Shown piece after piece: positions 16,856 to 26,400 of a stretch of DNA of 64,000 nt; the first letter of the stretch is position 1; every line of letters starts with the position of its first letter. The notes under the pieces were generated by a model. It saw only the letters and a list, made by a program, of their open reading frames with translations. It searched no databases and was not told where the DNA came from. Made by a program: the position numbers and the translations under genes. Origin of the DNA: JACJVV01 sp047602755 (lineage in GTDB: Archaea > Nanobdellota > Nanobdellia > Woesearchaeales > JACJVV01); assembly GCA_047602755.1 (NCBI GenBank), contig JBLKOM010000006.1:1-64000 (forward strand), in the 5' to 3' direction.

Positions 16856-17719
16856 CTATTTAAAAGCTTTTTTTATATCAGGCTCTTTAACTATATTTGG
16901 CTTTATATTATCTGATGGATTTATCCAATAATCGGATGAGAATAGAGATTGGCATTCTTCAGTCAAGAATTCTACTTTAGAAGATAAATCTAACCCAAGT
17001 GATGCATTAAGAATTTCTTTCAAAGTATTTTCATCTTTATTTTTATAAAATGTAAAACAACACTCACTAGAACCACGCTCAAAACAAAAATTTGAGTAGA
17101 TGTTTATATTAAAAGACATAGAAGCAAGATCAAGTACTGCAGCAAGTACACATTGAGAAGAATATGAACCAAGGACATTTACAGCTGATGTATTCTGCAA
17201 GATTTTAATTAATCTATCTGATTGTCTAAGATAATTATTTGAAGATTCATCTAGATTTACATTGGGATCATAGAGTCTAATTCTTGAACGTAATAAAGAA
17301 GGATTATATATAATATTCCCACGAGTGTCAGACTGACTTGCAAAGAAATATCCATCACGCTCATGATCAATAAGAGATAAATAATCAATAGTTGCTTTTG
17401 GTATATTAAAAACAACATTATCTGGTAAATTTTTGACTAAATAAATTTCACGAACAATATCATATATTGTACCTGCTTTCATTAAAAATCGATCAGTCGT
17501 AACAAGAGTCTTTTGTATTGTTTCATCAAGAAGAGTAGCAGCATCCTTTCCGTCTTTCTTAATTCCATAATAATTTACTAAGCAGGGCCATGAAAATAAC
17601 GGATGAATCCATAAAAATAATGGACTCTCATTAAAATCTTGAGGATTAGTATTTCCAACCCACATAAGATTTAATTTACTTTCTAGCTTGGCTATTTGAT
17701 TATTTTCTAAATTGATCAT
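16856..17719 (-). CDS. Hypothetical protein, weakly isochorismatase-like
   Basis: 287 residues, apparently cytosolic. I do not recognise it with confidence. The stretch AVNVLGSYSSQCVLAAVLDL followed by a beta strand resembles the nucleophile region of isochorismatase-like cysteine hydrolases (GxxTxxCVxxTAxDA), which would make the Cys after SSQ the nucleophile. The Asp and Lys of that triad are not obvious. An N-terminal Trp-rich part (LFLWIHPLFSWPCLVNYYG) and two C-terminal Cys pairs are notable. It lies between tRNA-Leu and the divergent MscS-C39 gene. Confidence 0.45.
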   Translation of the reverse strand: MINLENNQIAKLESKLNLMWVGNTNPQDFNESPLFLWIHPLFSWPCLVNYYGIKKDGKDAATLLDETIQKTLVTTDRFLMKAGTIYDIVREIYLVKNLPDNVVFNIPKATIDYLSLIDHERDGYFFASQSDTRGNIIYNPSLLRSRIRLYDPNVNLDESSNNYLRQSDRLIKILQNTSAVNVLGSYSSQCVLAAVLDLASMSFNINIYSNFCFERGSSECCFTFYKNKDENTLKEILNASLGLDLSSKVEFLTEECQSLFSSDYWINPSDNIKPNIVKEPDIKKAFK

Positions 17720-17803
17720 ATAAACAAGATTACAAATGAGTTTTTAAACCTTATCAGTGACAAATATCGCAACATATTTAAATACTAAATACTAGATTAA
17801 GTT

Positions 17804-19306
17804 ATGATTAATGGGGTGTACGGAGAATTAATACAAATAGTATATGTTATTTTAATACTTTCAATAGGTTTTCTATTTGCAAGTTTTGCTTCAAGAATTA
17901 TTATAAAATTAAGTAGAACAAGAAAATTTAAAAGAATTCAAGAAAATAATATTATATTGAGCATTGTTCATAAAAGTATAATTGTTGCTTCAATAATAAT
18001 TGCTTTATTTTATCTTGGATTTTCAACATTTGATATATTTTTTATCTCATTTATTGAATTGTTACCATCAATTATAACTGTACTTTTATTATTAGCATTG
18101 GGAGTTTATGTTATTAAATTTATAGTATGGGCAATAAAATTATTCATTAATTATACACAAGTAGGAGAGTACATTGAAGAAGAAACACATGTAAACTTAG
18201 TAAATTTATTTATTTTAATTGTACAAATTGTTTTATATCTTATACTCATTGAATTAATCATATCGTATTTAGAAATAACTTTCTTAAGCAATATTATTAT
18301 CTATGTCATATACCCATTATTAGCATTAATATTAATGATTATATTTGTAGGCGCATTTAATCCTGTAAGAGATTATGCATCCAGTTTTTATTTGAAAAAT
18401 TCGTATAGATTTAAGCCAGGTAACATTGTAAGATTTGATAAAAAAACATTTGAAATTACAAAAATAACTAATTTTACAACAGAATTCAAAAATAAAGAAG
18501 GATTTACCTCTGTTATACCAAACAGAATTTTAGTAAGCAAAGAACTAACAGTAGAAAGACCTAGCAGAGATTTAGAAACATTAGAAAATTTAAAAAAACA
18601 TTTTGTTCCACAATTAAAAAGTCATTGTGGACCTGCATGTGCACAAATGGCTCTTGCAATGTTTAAAATTGATTCTAAGCAAGAAGAATTAGGAAAATTA
18701 ATGGGTACTATTAAACGAAAAAATAAAGAACAAAAAAAAGCTGGGACTCATCCAAAACAAATTATAGATGCGATAAAAACATATACAAAGAATAAGGTAA
18801 TTGGAGTATGGATTGATTATGACCATATATATGATCTAGAGAAAGAAATTGCAAGATGGCTAGCAAATGGTGCATTAATTGTTGTAGATTATAAAAAAAA
18901 ATATCTTTTCCCAGATGCAAAAACTGCACATTATTCATTAGTTGTAGGAGTTAAAAATGATCAATTCCTTATTGTTGATCCTTCACAAAAATCAGGAGGA
19001 GTTTATTTTACTGATTACAGAGATGTAGAGGTTGGAATGGATACATATAGCCCATTAATTGATGGTAAAAGAGGGTATATTGTTATAGCACCAAAAGGAA
19101 GTGGAGCATACAAATTAATTGAAGAAGGACTCATTTATTTTCATCCAAGTATGTATTCAAGAATTACAAAACAACTTGAAAGAAAACTAAATAAATTAAC
19201 AAACTCAGTTGGTCTATATGAGACAATGCCTGGTTTCATAAAAAAATATTTACGTGAATATAAAAGAGCACAGGTACAAAGAGTATGGAGACCTGAGCAA
19301 AAATAA
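17804..19306 (+). CDS. MscS-like channel domain fused to C39-type cysteine peptidase domain
   Basis: 500 residues. Residues 1-~190 contain about five transmembrane helices. Residues ~190-250 (RDYASSFYLKNSYRFKPGN ... FTSVIPNRIL) match the last helix and beta domain of MscS channels (pore-helix end, GDxV, TxFxxxdGxxvxIPN). Residues ~262-430 form a papain-fold domain: SHCGPACAQMAL with Cys275, TAHYSLVVGV with His376 and IVDPS with Asp392, as in C39 double-glycine peptidases. It would join a mechanosensitive pore to a cytoplasmic peptidase. The Gly/Ala-rich pore motif of true MscS is weak, so ion conduction is uncertain. RsuA-type gene follows 47 bp on. Confidence 0.75.
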   Translation: MINGVYGELIQIVYVILILSIGFLFASFASRIIIKLSRTRKFKRIQENNIILSIVHKSIIVASIIIALFYLGFSTFDIFFISFIELLPSIITVLLLLALGVYVIKFIVWAIKLFINYTQVGEYIEEETHVNLVNLFILIVQIVLYLILIELIISYLEITFLSNIIIYVIYPLLALILMIIFVGAFNPVRDYASSFYLKNSYRFKPGNIVRFDKKTFEITKITNFTTEFKNKEGFTSVIPNRILVSKELTVERPSRDLETLENLKKHFVPQLKSHCGPACAQMALAMFKIDSKQEELGKLMGTIKRKNKEQKKAGTHPKQIIDAIKTYTKNKVIGVWIDYDHIYDLEKEIARWLANGALIVVDYKKKYLFPDAKTAHYSLVVGVKNDQFLIVDPSQKSGGVYFTDYRDVEVGMDTYSPLIDGKRGYIVIAPKGSGAYKLIEEGLIYFHPSMYSRITKQLERKLNKLTNSVGLYETMPGFIKKYLREYKRAQVQRVWRPEQK

Positions 19307-19353
19307 TTTGTAAATAAGTAAACTTAAAAATATCACAACAATTTCTTAATTAA

Positions 19354-20055
19354 ATGGAAAGAATACAAAAAATAATTGCAGCAAATGGATTTTGTTCAAG
19401 AAGAAAAGCTGAAGAATTAATTATCAAAGGAATTGTTAAGGTAAATGGTAAAATAGCAAAAATAGGAGATACGGCAAATAATGAAGATAAAATTACTGTT
19501 GATAATTATTTAATTAAACCAAAAGAAAAAAAATATTACATTCTAAATAAACCTAAGGGTTTAATTGTAACAACTAATGATCCGCAAGAAAGAAATACAA
19601 TATACAGTTTACCTTCTTTGTCAAAACTTAAAGAAAGAATTTATCCTGTTGGAAGATTAGATGCAATGAGCGAAGGTTTATTGATATTAACAAATGATGG
19701 AGATTTAGCTAACAAATTAATGCATCCAAGATATGAAGTAAAAAAAACATATCAAGTAAGATGTCAACCTACCATAAAAGATGAGGATATTGAGAAATTA
19801 GAAAAAGGAATTATTATTGATGGAAAGAAAACATCATCAGCAATTATTAAAAAAATAAAAAAAGATGAATTTTTAATTACAATTCATGAAGGTCGGAATA
19901 GAATAATCAGAAAAATGATGACAAAATTAAGATATAAAATATATAATCTAAAACGAATTGGAATAGATGATTTAAAACTTGGTAATTTATTACCTGGTGA
20001 TCTAAAACAAATAAACAAAAAAGAATTAATTAATAAAATAAAAATAATTAGTTAA
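19354..20055 (+). CDS. RsuA/RluB-family rRNA pseudouridine synthase (bacterial type)
   Basis: 233 residues: S4 RNA-binding domain (RIQKIIAANGFCSRRKAEEL, residues 1-60), then the catalytic domain with GRLDAMSEGLLILTNDG (catalytic Asp103), KTYQV and the EGRNRIIRKM signature of the RsuA/RluB/E/F group. It isomerises a uridine in rRNA. This family is bacterial in origin and uncommon in archaea, so acquisition by transfer is inferred. Located downstream of the MscS-C39 gene on the same strand and convergent with eL37. Confidence 0.9.
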   Translation: MERIQKIIAANGFCSRRKAEELIIKGIVKVNGKIAKIGDTANNEDKITVDNYLIKPKEKKYYILNKPKGLIVTTNDPQERNTIYSLPSLSKLKERIYPVGRLDAMSEGLLILTNDGDLANKLMHPRYEVKKTYQVRCQPTIKDEDIEKLEKGIIIDGKKTSSAIIKKIKKDEFLITIHEGRNRIIRKMMTKLRYKIYNLKRIGIDDLKLGNLLPGDLKQINKKELINKIKIIS

Positions 20056-20064
20056 TAAATAGAA

Positions 20065-20229
20065 TTATTTTTTTTGCCAAGCGTATGACCTTAAACGAGG
20101 TGAGGCACCATATCCACAACTTGAACATTTTTTCTTTCTCATATGATATGTTCTTTGTCCACATCTTCTACAAGCTATCATATTGGATTTACCTGATTTT
20201 TTCCCATGCCCTGCTGTTCCTTTTGTCAT
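20065..20229 (-). CDS. rpl37e: Ribosomal protein eL37
   Basis: 54 residues: MTKGTAGHGKKSGKSN start, zinc motif IACRRCGQRTYH ... KKKCSSCGYGAS with four Cys, and the basic end RLRSYAWQKK. This is a full-length archaeal eL37, a zinc-binding protein of the large subunit. It lies 12 bp downstream of the Sm-like gene; the LSm-L37e pair is a conserved archaeal operon. Confidence 0.95.
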   Translation of the reverse strand: MTKGTAGHGKKSGKSNMIACRRCGQRTYHMRKKKCSSCGYGASPRLRSYAWQKK

Positions 20230-20241
20230 AATTAATCACTT

Positions 20242-20466
20242 TTATGCTGGTGAAATGAAAATAATTGTATCGCCTCTTATAAAAACAGTACCTAATTTTC
20301 TTTTAACAGCCCCATCAACATATTCTTCGGCATCCTTTAATACGACGTTAATGTGTATATCAAATGCTTCAAGGCTTCCTTGAAATTGCTTTCCATTTTT
20401 AAGCTCAATTATTACTCTTTTATGTCTTGCATTATTTAATGCATCTAATGGTCTAGATTGTTCCAT
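20242..20466 (-). CDS. Sm-like archaeal RNA-binding protein (SmAP)
   Basis: 74 residues: Sm1 motif (KRVIIELKNGKQFQGSLEAFDIHINVVLKDA) and Sm2 motif (LGTVFIRGDTIIFI). It forms a heptameric ring binding U-rich RNA. It is preceded by a Shine-Dalgarno-like GAGGTAAT and a TTTATAAA box at 20515-20522, giving a ~25-nt leader. First gene of the pair with eL37. Confidence 0.95.
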   Translation of the reverse strand: MEQSRPLDALNNARHKRVIIELKNGKQFQGSLEAFDIHINVVLKDAEEYVDGAVKRKLGTVFIRGDTIIFISPA

Positions 20467-20514
20467 TGTTATTACCTCACAAAAATGCGAATATCTATTG
20501 TGAAATATAGTTTA

Positions 20515-20522
20515 TTTATAAA
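20515..20522 (-). promoter_or_regulatory. TATA box for the Sm-like/eL37 operon
   Basis: TTTATAAA, 49 bp before the start codon; predicted transcript has a short leader with GAGGTAAT. Confidence 0.65.
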
Positions 20523-20569
20523 GGTTACTGGTTATTTTAAGTTATTTATTTTAGTTTTTAAGTGGTTGA

Positions 20570-21214
20570 CTATTTATTATTCTTGCCCCATTCAACTATT
20601 AAAGCATGATATTCATTATAAGTTTTATAATCTTGAGGTATTTTATCATGGAATATATTCTTTATTTCATCATACGACTCAGTTCCTTTGATTAAGCTCT
20701 CATTTACTAGTAGTCTTTTTGTGTACGTATCAACTACAAATTCTGGTTGATGAAATGCATAAAGTAATATAGAATCGGCTGTTTCTGGACCAATCCCCCA
20801 TATTTCAAGAAGTTCTTTACGAGTTGGAATATCATCACCAAGACTAAGAAAAAACCATGTAAATTCTTTTAACTTCTTTGATTTCTGGTTATAATAACCA
20901 GCAGGTTTTATTAACTCAGAAATACGTTTTTCTGTTGCAATATTAAGATTATATGGATCTAATAATCCCTTGTCTCTTAAATTCTTTAAAGCAAGTAATA
21001 CATTTTTCCATGAAGTGTTTTGAGTTAATATGGCACCAATACATATTTCAAATTTTTCAAGTTTATTTTTTGGTCTAGAATAATCCCCTGGATAATATTT
21101 ACTATTTATTGGCCACCATCCTTGTAACCCATATTTTTCTAGCAAACTATTATACAAAATTATTAGTTCATTGGATTTTTTATTTAAATAGTAGTTTTGA
21201 TTTATTATATTCAT
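20570..21214 (-). CDS. HhH-GPD DNA glycosylase (endonuclease III-like)
   Basis: 214 residues if translation starts at ATG 21214; the upstream 23-residue extension in the open frame is hydrophobic and lacks conservation. Helix-hairpin-helix LLEIWGIGPETADSILLYA and catalytic-site VVDTYTKR (Asp) define the family, as do YPGDYSRPKNKLEKFEICIGAILTQNT at the N-terminal side (two segments, residues ~33-60). It has no C-terminal 4Fe-4S cysteine cluster, like MagIII/3-methyladenine-type members. It removes damaged bases in base-excision repair; the exact lesion cannot be told. Confidence 0.85.
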   Translation of the reverse strand: MNIINQNYYLNKKSNELIILYNSLLEKYGLQGWWPINSKYYPGDYSRPKNKLEKFEICIGAILTQNTSWKNVLLALKNLRDKGLLDPYNLNIATEKRISELIKPAGYYNQKSKKLKEFTWFFLSLGDDIPTRKELLEIWGIGPETADSILLYAFHQPEFVVDTYTKRLLVNESLIKGTESYDEIKNIFHDKIPQDYKTYNEYHALIVEWGKNNK

Positions 21215-21324
21215 AAAAATCAAATTAAAGTTATTAATAATATATTTTACTATAAAATATGAATAAATAAGCTGAAAAAGCAAAAGAAAATAATATTAGT
21301 ACAAATTACTATCATTATTATTAT

Positions 21325-21765
21325 TTAAAAAAGTCCACCAAACTTAGAATGAATTTGTGATGACCAAAGTACTTTAAAATCATTTAATGAAATAAATTCA
21401 TCATGTGACGAATTAAAATATATTTTAAACACTATTCTAAGTTTATGATATCTTCCATCATACCATGATTTTTTATCATGAATTATTATTTTAAAATTAC
21501 CTATTTCAATACGCTTAAACATACTACCTATCTTAAAATAAAGAATTCGATTATCTCCATGTTTATGCTCTTTTGGATGAGGTTTATAGTGACGATTGTT
21601 TTCATGATGCTTTAGATGCGCAGCCATTATTTTAACAATATCTTTTTCAAGTAATTCAACTAAATGTGGTTCACTAAGTTTTAATTCAGGTTTCTTTGAC
21701 CAACCATAATATTCTATTAAAGCACAATCTTTTTTTGCCCATAATAATTTTTTTTCACCATACAT
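21325..21765 (-). CDS. Hypothetical basic protein
   Basis: 146 residues, cytosolic, rich in His/Lys in the middle (LKHHENNRHYKPHPKEHKHG) with a predicted beta-rich C-terminal half ending in KFGGLF. I do not recognise it. It lies downstream of nothing obvious and 110 bp upstream of the glycosylase start on the same strand. The His-rich stretch could bind metal or nucleic acid. Confidence 0.5.
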   Translation of the reverse strand: MYGEKKLLWAKKDCALIEYYGWSKKPELKLSEPHLVELLEKDIVKIMAAHLKHHENNRHYKPHPKEHKHGDNRILYFKIGSMFKRIEIGNFKIIIHDKKSWYDGRYHKLRIVFKIYFNSSHDEFISLNDFKVLWSSQIHSKFGGLF

Positions 21766-21990
21766 AGTACATTATCTATGTTAATGCTATTTATATTTTT
21801 GCTTAATTATAAAATATTTAACATATTAAAAGAATATTATGAAAAATAAAGCACTATAAAAATAGGAAATAAAGTATATTAATATAGTATAATGTGTTTT
21901 TTATTACTAATTAGTTGTCGCTAAGATTTAATATAGATTGCAAACCTAGACAATTAATCATACATAACAGTAACAAATAGGGGGTTAAAA

Positions 21991-22410
21991 ATGATTGTCC
22001 AAATTGGCAGGTATAAATTCCAAAAAGGAACAAGCAAAGAAGTAAAAAAATTGTGTCCCTTGACTCTTAAAGATATTACAAAAAATAATGAGAAAGGAAG
22101 TTTATCTAGCAAAATATCTATAGTTGTAAAAAAGCCAGATTATGGTTTAATTAAAGTTCCAAGATCAGAAGAGATAGTTGAAAGAATGCTAAAATTAACA
22201 AATAATTCTAAAGATACCTCTCGATCTTTTGTTCTTTTATATGTAAATAATACATTTGTAGGCTATAAAAGTATTCAAAGTACAAAATTCTTACCTGGTT
22301 TTAATAATAGGCATTACATAGGAATACTTGATAAGTATGAAACAAAAAAGAAAACAAAACCTACAGGAAAAGGATATAAGGCAATAAAAACTACCCCTTA
22401 TGTTTTTTGA
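21991..22410 (+). CDS. Hypothetical protein
   Basis: 139 residues without membrane segments or recognised domain. The start is supported by AGGGGGTT seven nt before the ATG, a strong Shine-Dalgarno-type run. The C-terminal third is very basic (KKKTKPTGKGYKAIK), suggesting nucleic-acid contact. The THEP1-like gene follows 53 bp downstream on the same strand. Confidence 0.5.
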   Translation: MIVQIGRYKFQKGTSKEVKKLCPLTLKDITKNNEKGSLSSKISIVVKKPDYGLIKVPRSEEIVERMLKLTNNSKDTSRSFVLLYVNNTFVGYKSIQSTKFLPGFNNRHYIGILDKYETKKKTKPTGKGYKAIKTTPYVF

Positions 22411-22463
22411 TTTATTTATTAATACAATCAAATCAACTTTTTTCATATTTATAAATTCATAAA

Positions 22464-22988
22464 ATGAATAATATAATTATAACTGGGATGCCTAGATGTG
22501 GAAAAACTACAATTCTAAAAGAAGTTATAAGTTATTATAATCAAAAAGTTGGATTTGTAACTAATGAAATAATTTGTGATGGAGAAAGAATAGGTTTTGA
22601 GATTGAAACTTTTAATTATAATAAAATAACACTTGCTCATATTAATTTTAAATCTAAATTAAAAGTTTCAAAATATTTTGTTAATATAAACAATTTAGAT
22701 AGTATAATTAAATATGTAAACAAATATGATAAAGATGAATTACTTTTTCTAGATGAGATTGGAGAAATGGAATTATATTCTGATAAATTTAAAAAACTAG
22801 TGATAGATTATTTAGATTCAGACAATGTGTGTATTGCAACACTATCTAAAGTATTTTGTAATGATTTTATAGAAAAAATTAAACAACGTAAAGATTGTTT
22901 AATTATTGATGTATATGTAAGTAATAGAGATTCAAAAACTATTGAGATAAAACAAAAACTTAAGAAACTAATTGACAACAAAAATTAA
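22464..22988 (+). CDS. THEP1-family nucleoside-triphosphatase
   Basis: 174 residues: Walker A ITGMPRCGKTT (residues ~6-16), GFVTNEIICDGERIGFEIE as in the THEP1 signature (GFxTxEIRxxGxRxGFxI), and Walker B LLFLDEIGEMEL with conserved SDKFKKLV. The family hydrolyses NTPs (possibly RNA-linked kinase-like roles); the physiological role is unclear. Length is typical of the family. Convergent with eS8. Confidence 0.85.
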   Translation: MNNIIITGMPRCGKTTILKEVISYYNQKVGFVTNEIICDGERIGFEIETFNYNKITLAHINFKSKLKVSKYFVNINNLDSIIKYVNKYDKDELLFLDEIGEMELYSDKFKKLVIDYLDSDNVCIATLSKVFCNDFIEKIKQRKDCLIIDVYVSNRDSKTIEIKQKLKKLIDNKN

Positions 22989-23002
22989 AATAATAACTAG
23001 AT

Positions 23003-23383
23003 TTATTTTACTAAATAACCATTAATTGTTCCATCTTGTGCAGGTCTTGAAGTAACAAAAACATCACCTTTATCAGTAACTATAGTGCAGCCTTTAGTAA
23101 TAATATTTCGTCTAACATAGTTTGGATTTGCAGGATTTGATTTAACTGATAAAATTTTTGCTTTAACAGCTTTTTTTGTTGATTTATCAATTATATTAGC
23201 AACATCAGATTGAATCAAATAAACTTTTTCATTAGCCCCTACACAACGTAATTTCTTTCGTTTTAAATCTCCTACTTTTGTTAAAGTTGGTTCTCTTCCT
23301 GTTTCATATTGCTTTTTCTTACGAAAATCAACATATCTTGAGCCAGTTGATGTTCTTCTTGATCTTGCTTGTGATATTACCAT
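23003..23383 (-). CDS. rps8e: Ribosomal protein eS8
   Basis: 126 residues with archaeal eS8 hallmarks: RSRRTSTGSRY at the N-terminus, KKQYETGREPTLTKVG, RNIITKGCTIVTDKG and VTSRPAQDGTINGYL. Component of the small subunit. A TTTATAAA box ends 23 bp before the ATG, so the transcript should be leaderless. Confidence 0.95.
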   Translation of the reverse strand: MVISQARSRRTSTGSRYVDFRKKKQYETGREPTLTKVGDLKRKKLRCVGANEKVYLIQSDVANIIDKSTKKAVKAKILSVKSNPANPNYVRRNIITKGCTIVTDKGDVFVTSRPAQDGTINGYLVK

Positions 23384-23405
23384 ACTATTAAGAAATTATG
23401 AATTG

Positions 23406-23413
23406 TTTATAAA
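23406..23413 (-). promoter_or_regulatory. TATA box for leaderless rps8e transcript
   Basis: TTTATAAA placed 23 bp before the eS8 start codon; the same spacing as at rpoK, aIF1A and the HPr-like gene. Confidence 0.75.
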
Positions 23414-23468
23414 TATTATCTTTTGAAATGGAATATATTAGATATACAAATAATAATAATAATCAAAA

Positions 23469-26400
23469 TTAAACTTGACCACTTTTTCTTTTTTCTATTT
23501 CATCAATTGCTATTTGTAATACCTCAGGGCCATATTGATAAAATCGTTGTTGAATTATTGAAGGATCAGTAATATTATATTCTAATGCAAATTTAACTAT
23601 TTGGACTGCCATTTGACGATTTTGATCTTGCATTAATTCAGATGCAACTTGGTCAACAAGTACTTCATCCCATCCTAACTTTTTCAATGCTTTCACTATA
23701 TAATCAAGATTATTACCTTTTTCTAATTGCTTCATAAAATAGTCCATTAATTGGTCATGCTTGTTTACACCAATATTTTCTTCTGTTATATTTATACTTT
23801 TTAAATATACAAAGCCACCGCCACCTAATCCCGCAATTATAAATAATATTAATAGTATTATCCATATATTCATGCCACCTGATGTTCTTTCTTCATCAGG
23901 CTCTCTATCAGTAGGCTGTGGAGGAGGTTGTGGAGGGGGTTGTGGAGGAGGTTGTTGTTGATCTTCAGGATTTATATTACACACTGAATTATACCAGTAT
24001 CCACTATTTAATTCACATTCTACTTGTGTTCTACATAAATCTAATCTTGCAACACTACATAACATATTAGGTGGTTGATTAGGATCTGTTATATTAGTAT
24101 CATTTGTGCCATTAGTTATATTTGTACCATTAGTTATGTTTGTACCATTAGTTATGTTTGTTTGATTTATAGTAATATTAGTATGATTAATAACTATTCT
24201 TGGTACTTCTTCATGAATTTTCCTTAATTGTAATTCAAAATGACTATATACATCCTCGCAATAATCAAGGCAATCATTATAGTTTAGTTCAGAATCTAAT
24301 CTACAGTCAGTCCGTTCATCACGACATCTATCAAGACAACTTCTATCTGTATCACACGGGAATTCACAAATATTATAACGATCTTCACAAGAACTTCGTT
24401 CATTATTATATTCTACACGACAATCATCAACACAAGTATATGATTCATCTTCAATTAAACGTCTAAAATGAATCATAGTATCATAATACCCATTCTCACT
24501 AAGATCTAATTTTAATTCTTCATCTAAACGAAGAAATATTTCATCTATAAATTTTCCATCGATTTCTAACTCAATCCAATCATCATAATGATCAATATGA
24601 TTTAGTTTTATTTCAACTTGATCGGATGTACACACTCTAAAATCATATTCACAGTCTGTATTACAAGAGTTTAAATAATGAGTACAATCTAAACGACAAT
24701 CATCATAATCTCTTCTAGCAAAATTTCTATCTGCAGTACAATCTGAATAACAATCACGAAGATCATTACGATTATCATAACGAGAATCACATTCTTGTCT
24801 ACAAATAGTATGTTGATTAGTAGAATCGTCTCTTATTTGCCTACAATAATCATTACAAGAACTACTTGCCGAACTACATTCACTACGACAAGATGTACGC
24901 TCATCAGCACAGTTATCATCAACAATGAAAAATAATGTGTCATTCATGCCAACAATATGTCTACGATAATTATCAGTTAGATTAACACGATGAATTAATC
25001 CTTGCCTTATCGTAAATGAATAGGTCCAATCTTTTGAAAATTGTTCTGCTTGAAGTCTAAAAGTTATATTTGCTCTTCCATCACTAATTGTATCAAATAT
25101 ATATGAAGATGTATCCTTGCCATTAACTGGTAAATTAAAAAATCCATTTGTGGTGGATCTAAGATTAATATTATTTGAATAATCAACCAAAAGTATTGAA
25201 GCAGAAGTTTGTTTATTATTATGATTGGTTACAGTAACATCTAATAATACTGAATCATTTACGTGAATTAAGCTACTATTCATACGACCAACAGCAGTTA
25301 TAAGATTATCATGGACAGGGTATGTTGCATTATCATAAATATTAATACCTACTGAATTATTTACTTTTACTTCAATAGTATAGTTTCCTGCTCTAGAAAA
25401 TGTAAGAGGAAAATTAAAACTTGTATTTCCTGAAGGATTAATACTTAAAGCTCTAGTAGCTAAAAATGTTTTATTTGTTCCATTATATACATTTACAAAA
25501 ATATCTCCTGTGAAAGATGAAGAAAGATGATTTCTCAATGAAACAAATAAATTTGATTGTTCTCCCCAGAATATCTTATTATCGTTTAAGGTTTGCATAA
25601 TTGATACAATATTAGTATTATCAATACTATTAGATATTAAAAATTTAAAAGAATCATTAAATGATAACTCTGTATTGTTATTAGTAATTTTAGCATTCAC
25701 AAATAGAGTACATTGAAGTGGAGGAATATTTGTATTTAATAATGATAAAACTGGTTTTAATGAAATTAAATTATCAGTTGTAGAATTTGAAGTAACAGAA
25801 AGATTTACATAATCATAACACTGCTCATCAAGTTCAATATCCAGAAATAAATTTGTAGGAATACCTGATTTGGATGCTGATATTGTTAAATTAATAGGAT
25901 CAACAAATGAAAGAGTAGTATTTGAATATTTTATATCAATCAAAAGTGGATTAACTATTGAAACATTTTTAATCAGTTCACCAGAATTACTCCCAGATGA
26001 ATAGTTTAATCTCATTTGATAATTTCCTTCAGAAAAACTGGATAAATCTGCAAATAATGAATCGTCTGTTAAATAACTAGGGACCAGTATGTTATTTAAA
26101 TATAATTTTGAATCAGCTTCACCATCAATAATCCCTAAATAATATGGGAATTTCTCACCTTTAGTTGGGAAATTTAAAAAATAATTTACAAGCATTCTAT
26201 TATCATATACATCAAAATTTAGATTATAAATACTAGCAGGTAATAATGTGTTACCAGAATAATTAATTGTAAAATTGTTATATACATTTATTTGTTTTTC
26301 GTCAATTAAAATTTCAGTCTCATCATTTTTAACATAAGTTTTTATTGTATAATTTCCTGTTTCATTAAATAAATAAATAATATTATCTAATGGCATAGTT

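Noticed and set aside
23761..23961. Plus-strand ORF rich in Gly-Cys
   Set aside because: Complement of the Pro/Gln repeat and anchor region of the 1303-residue protein.
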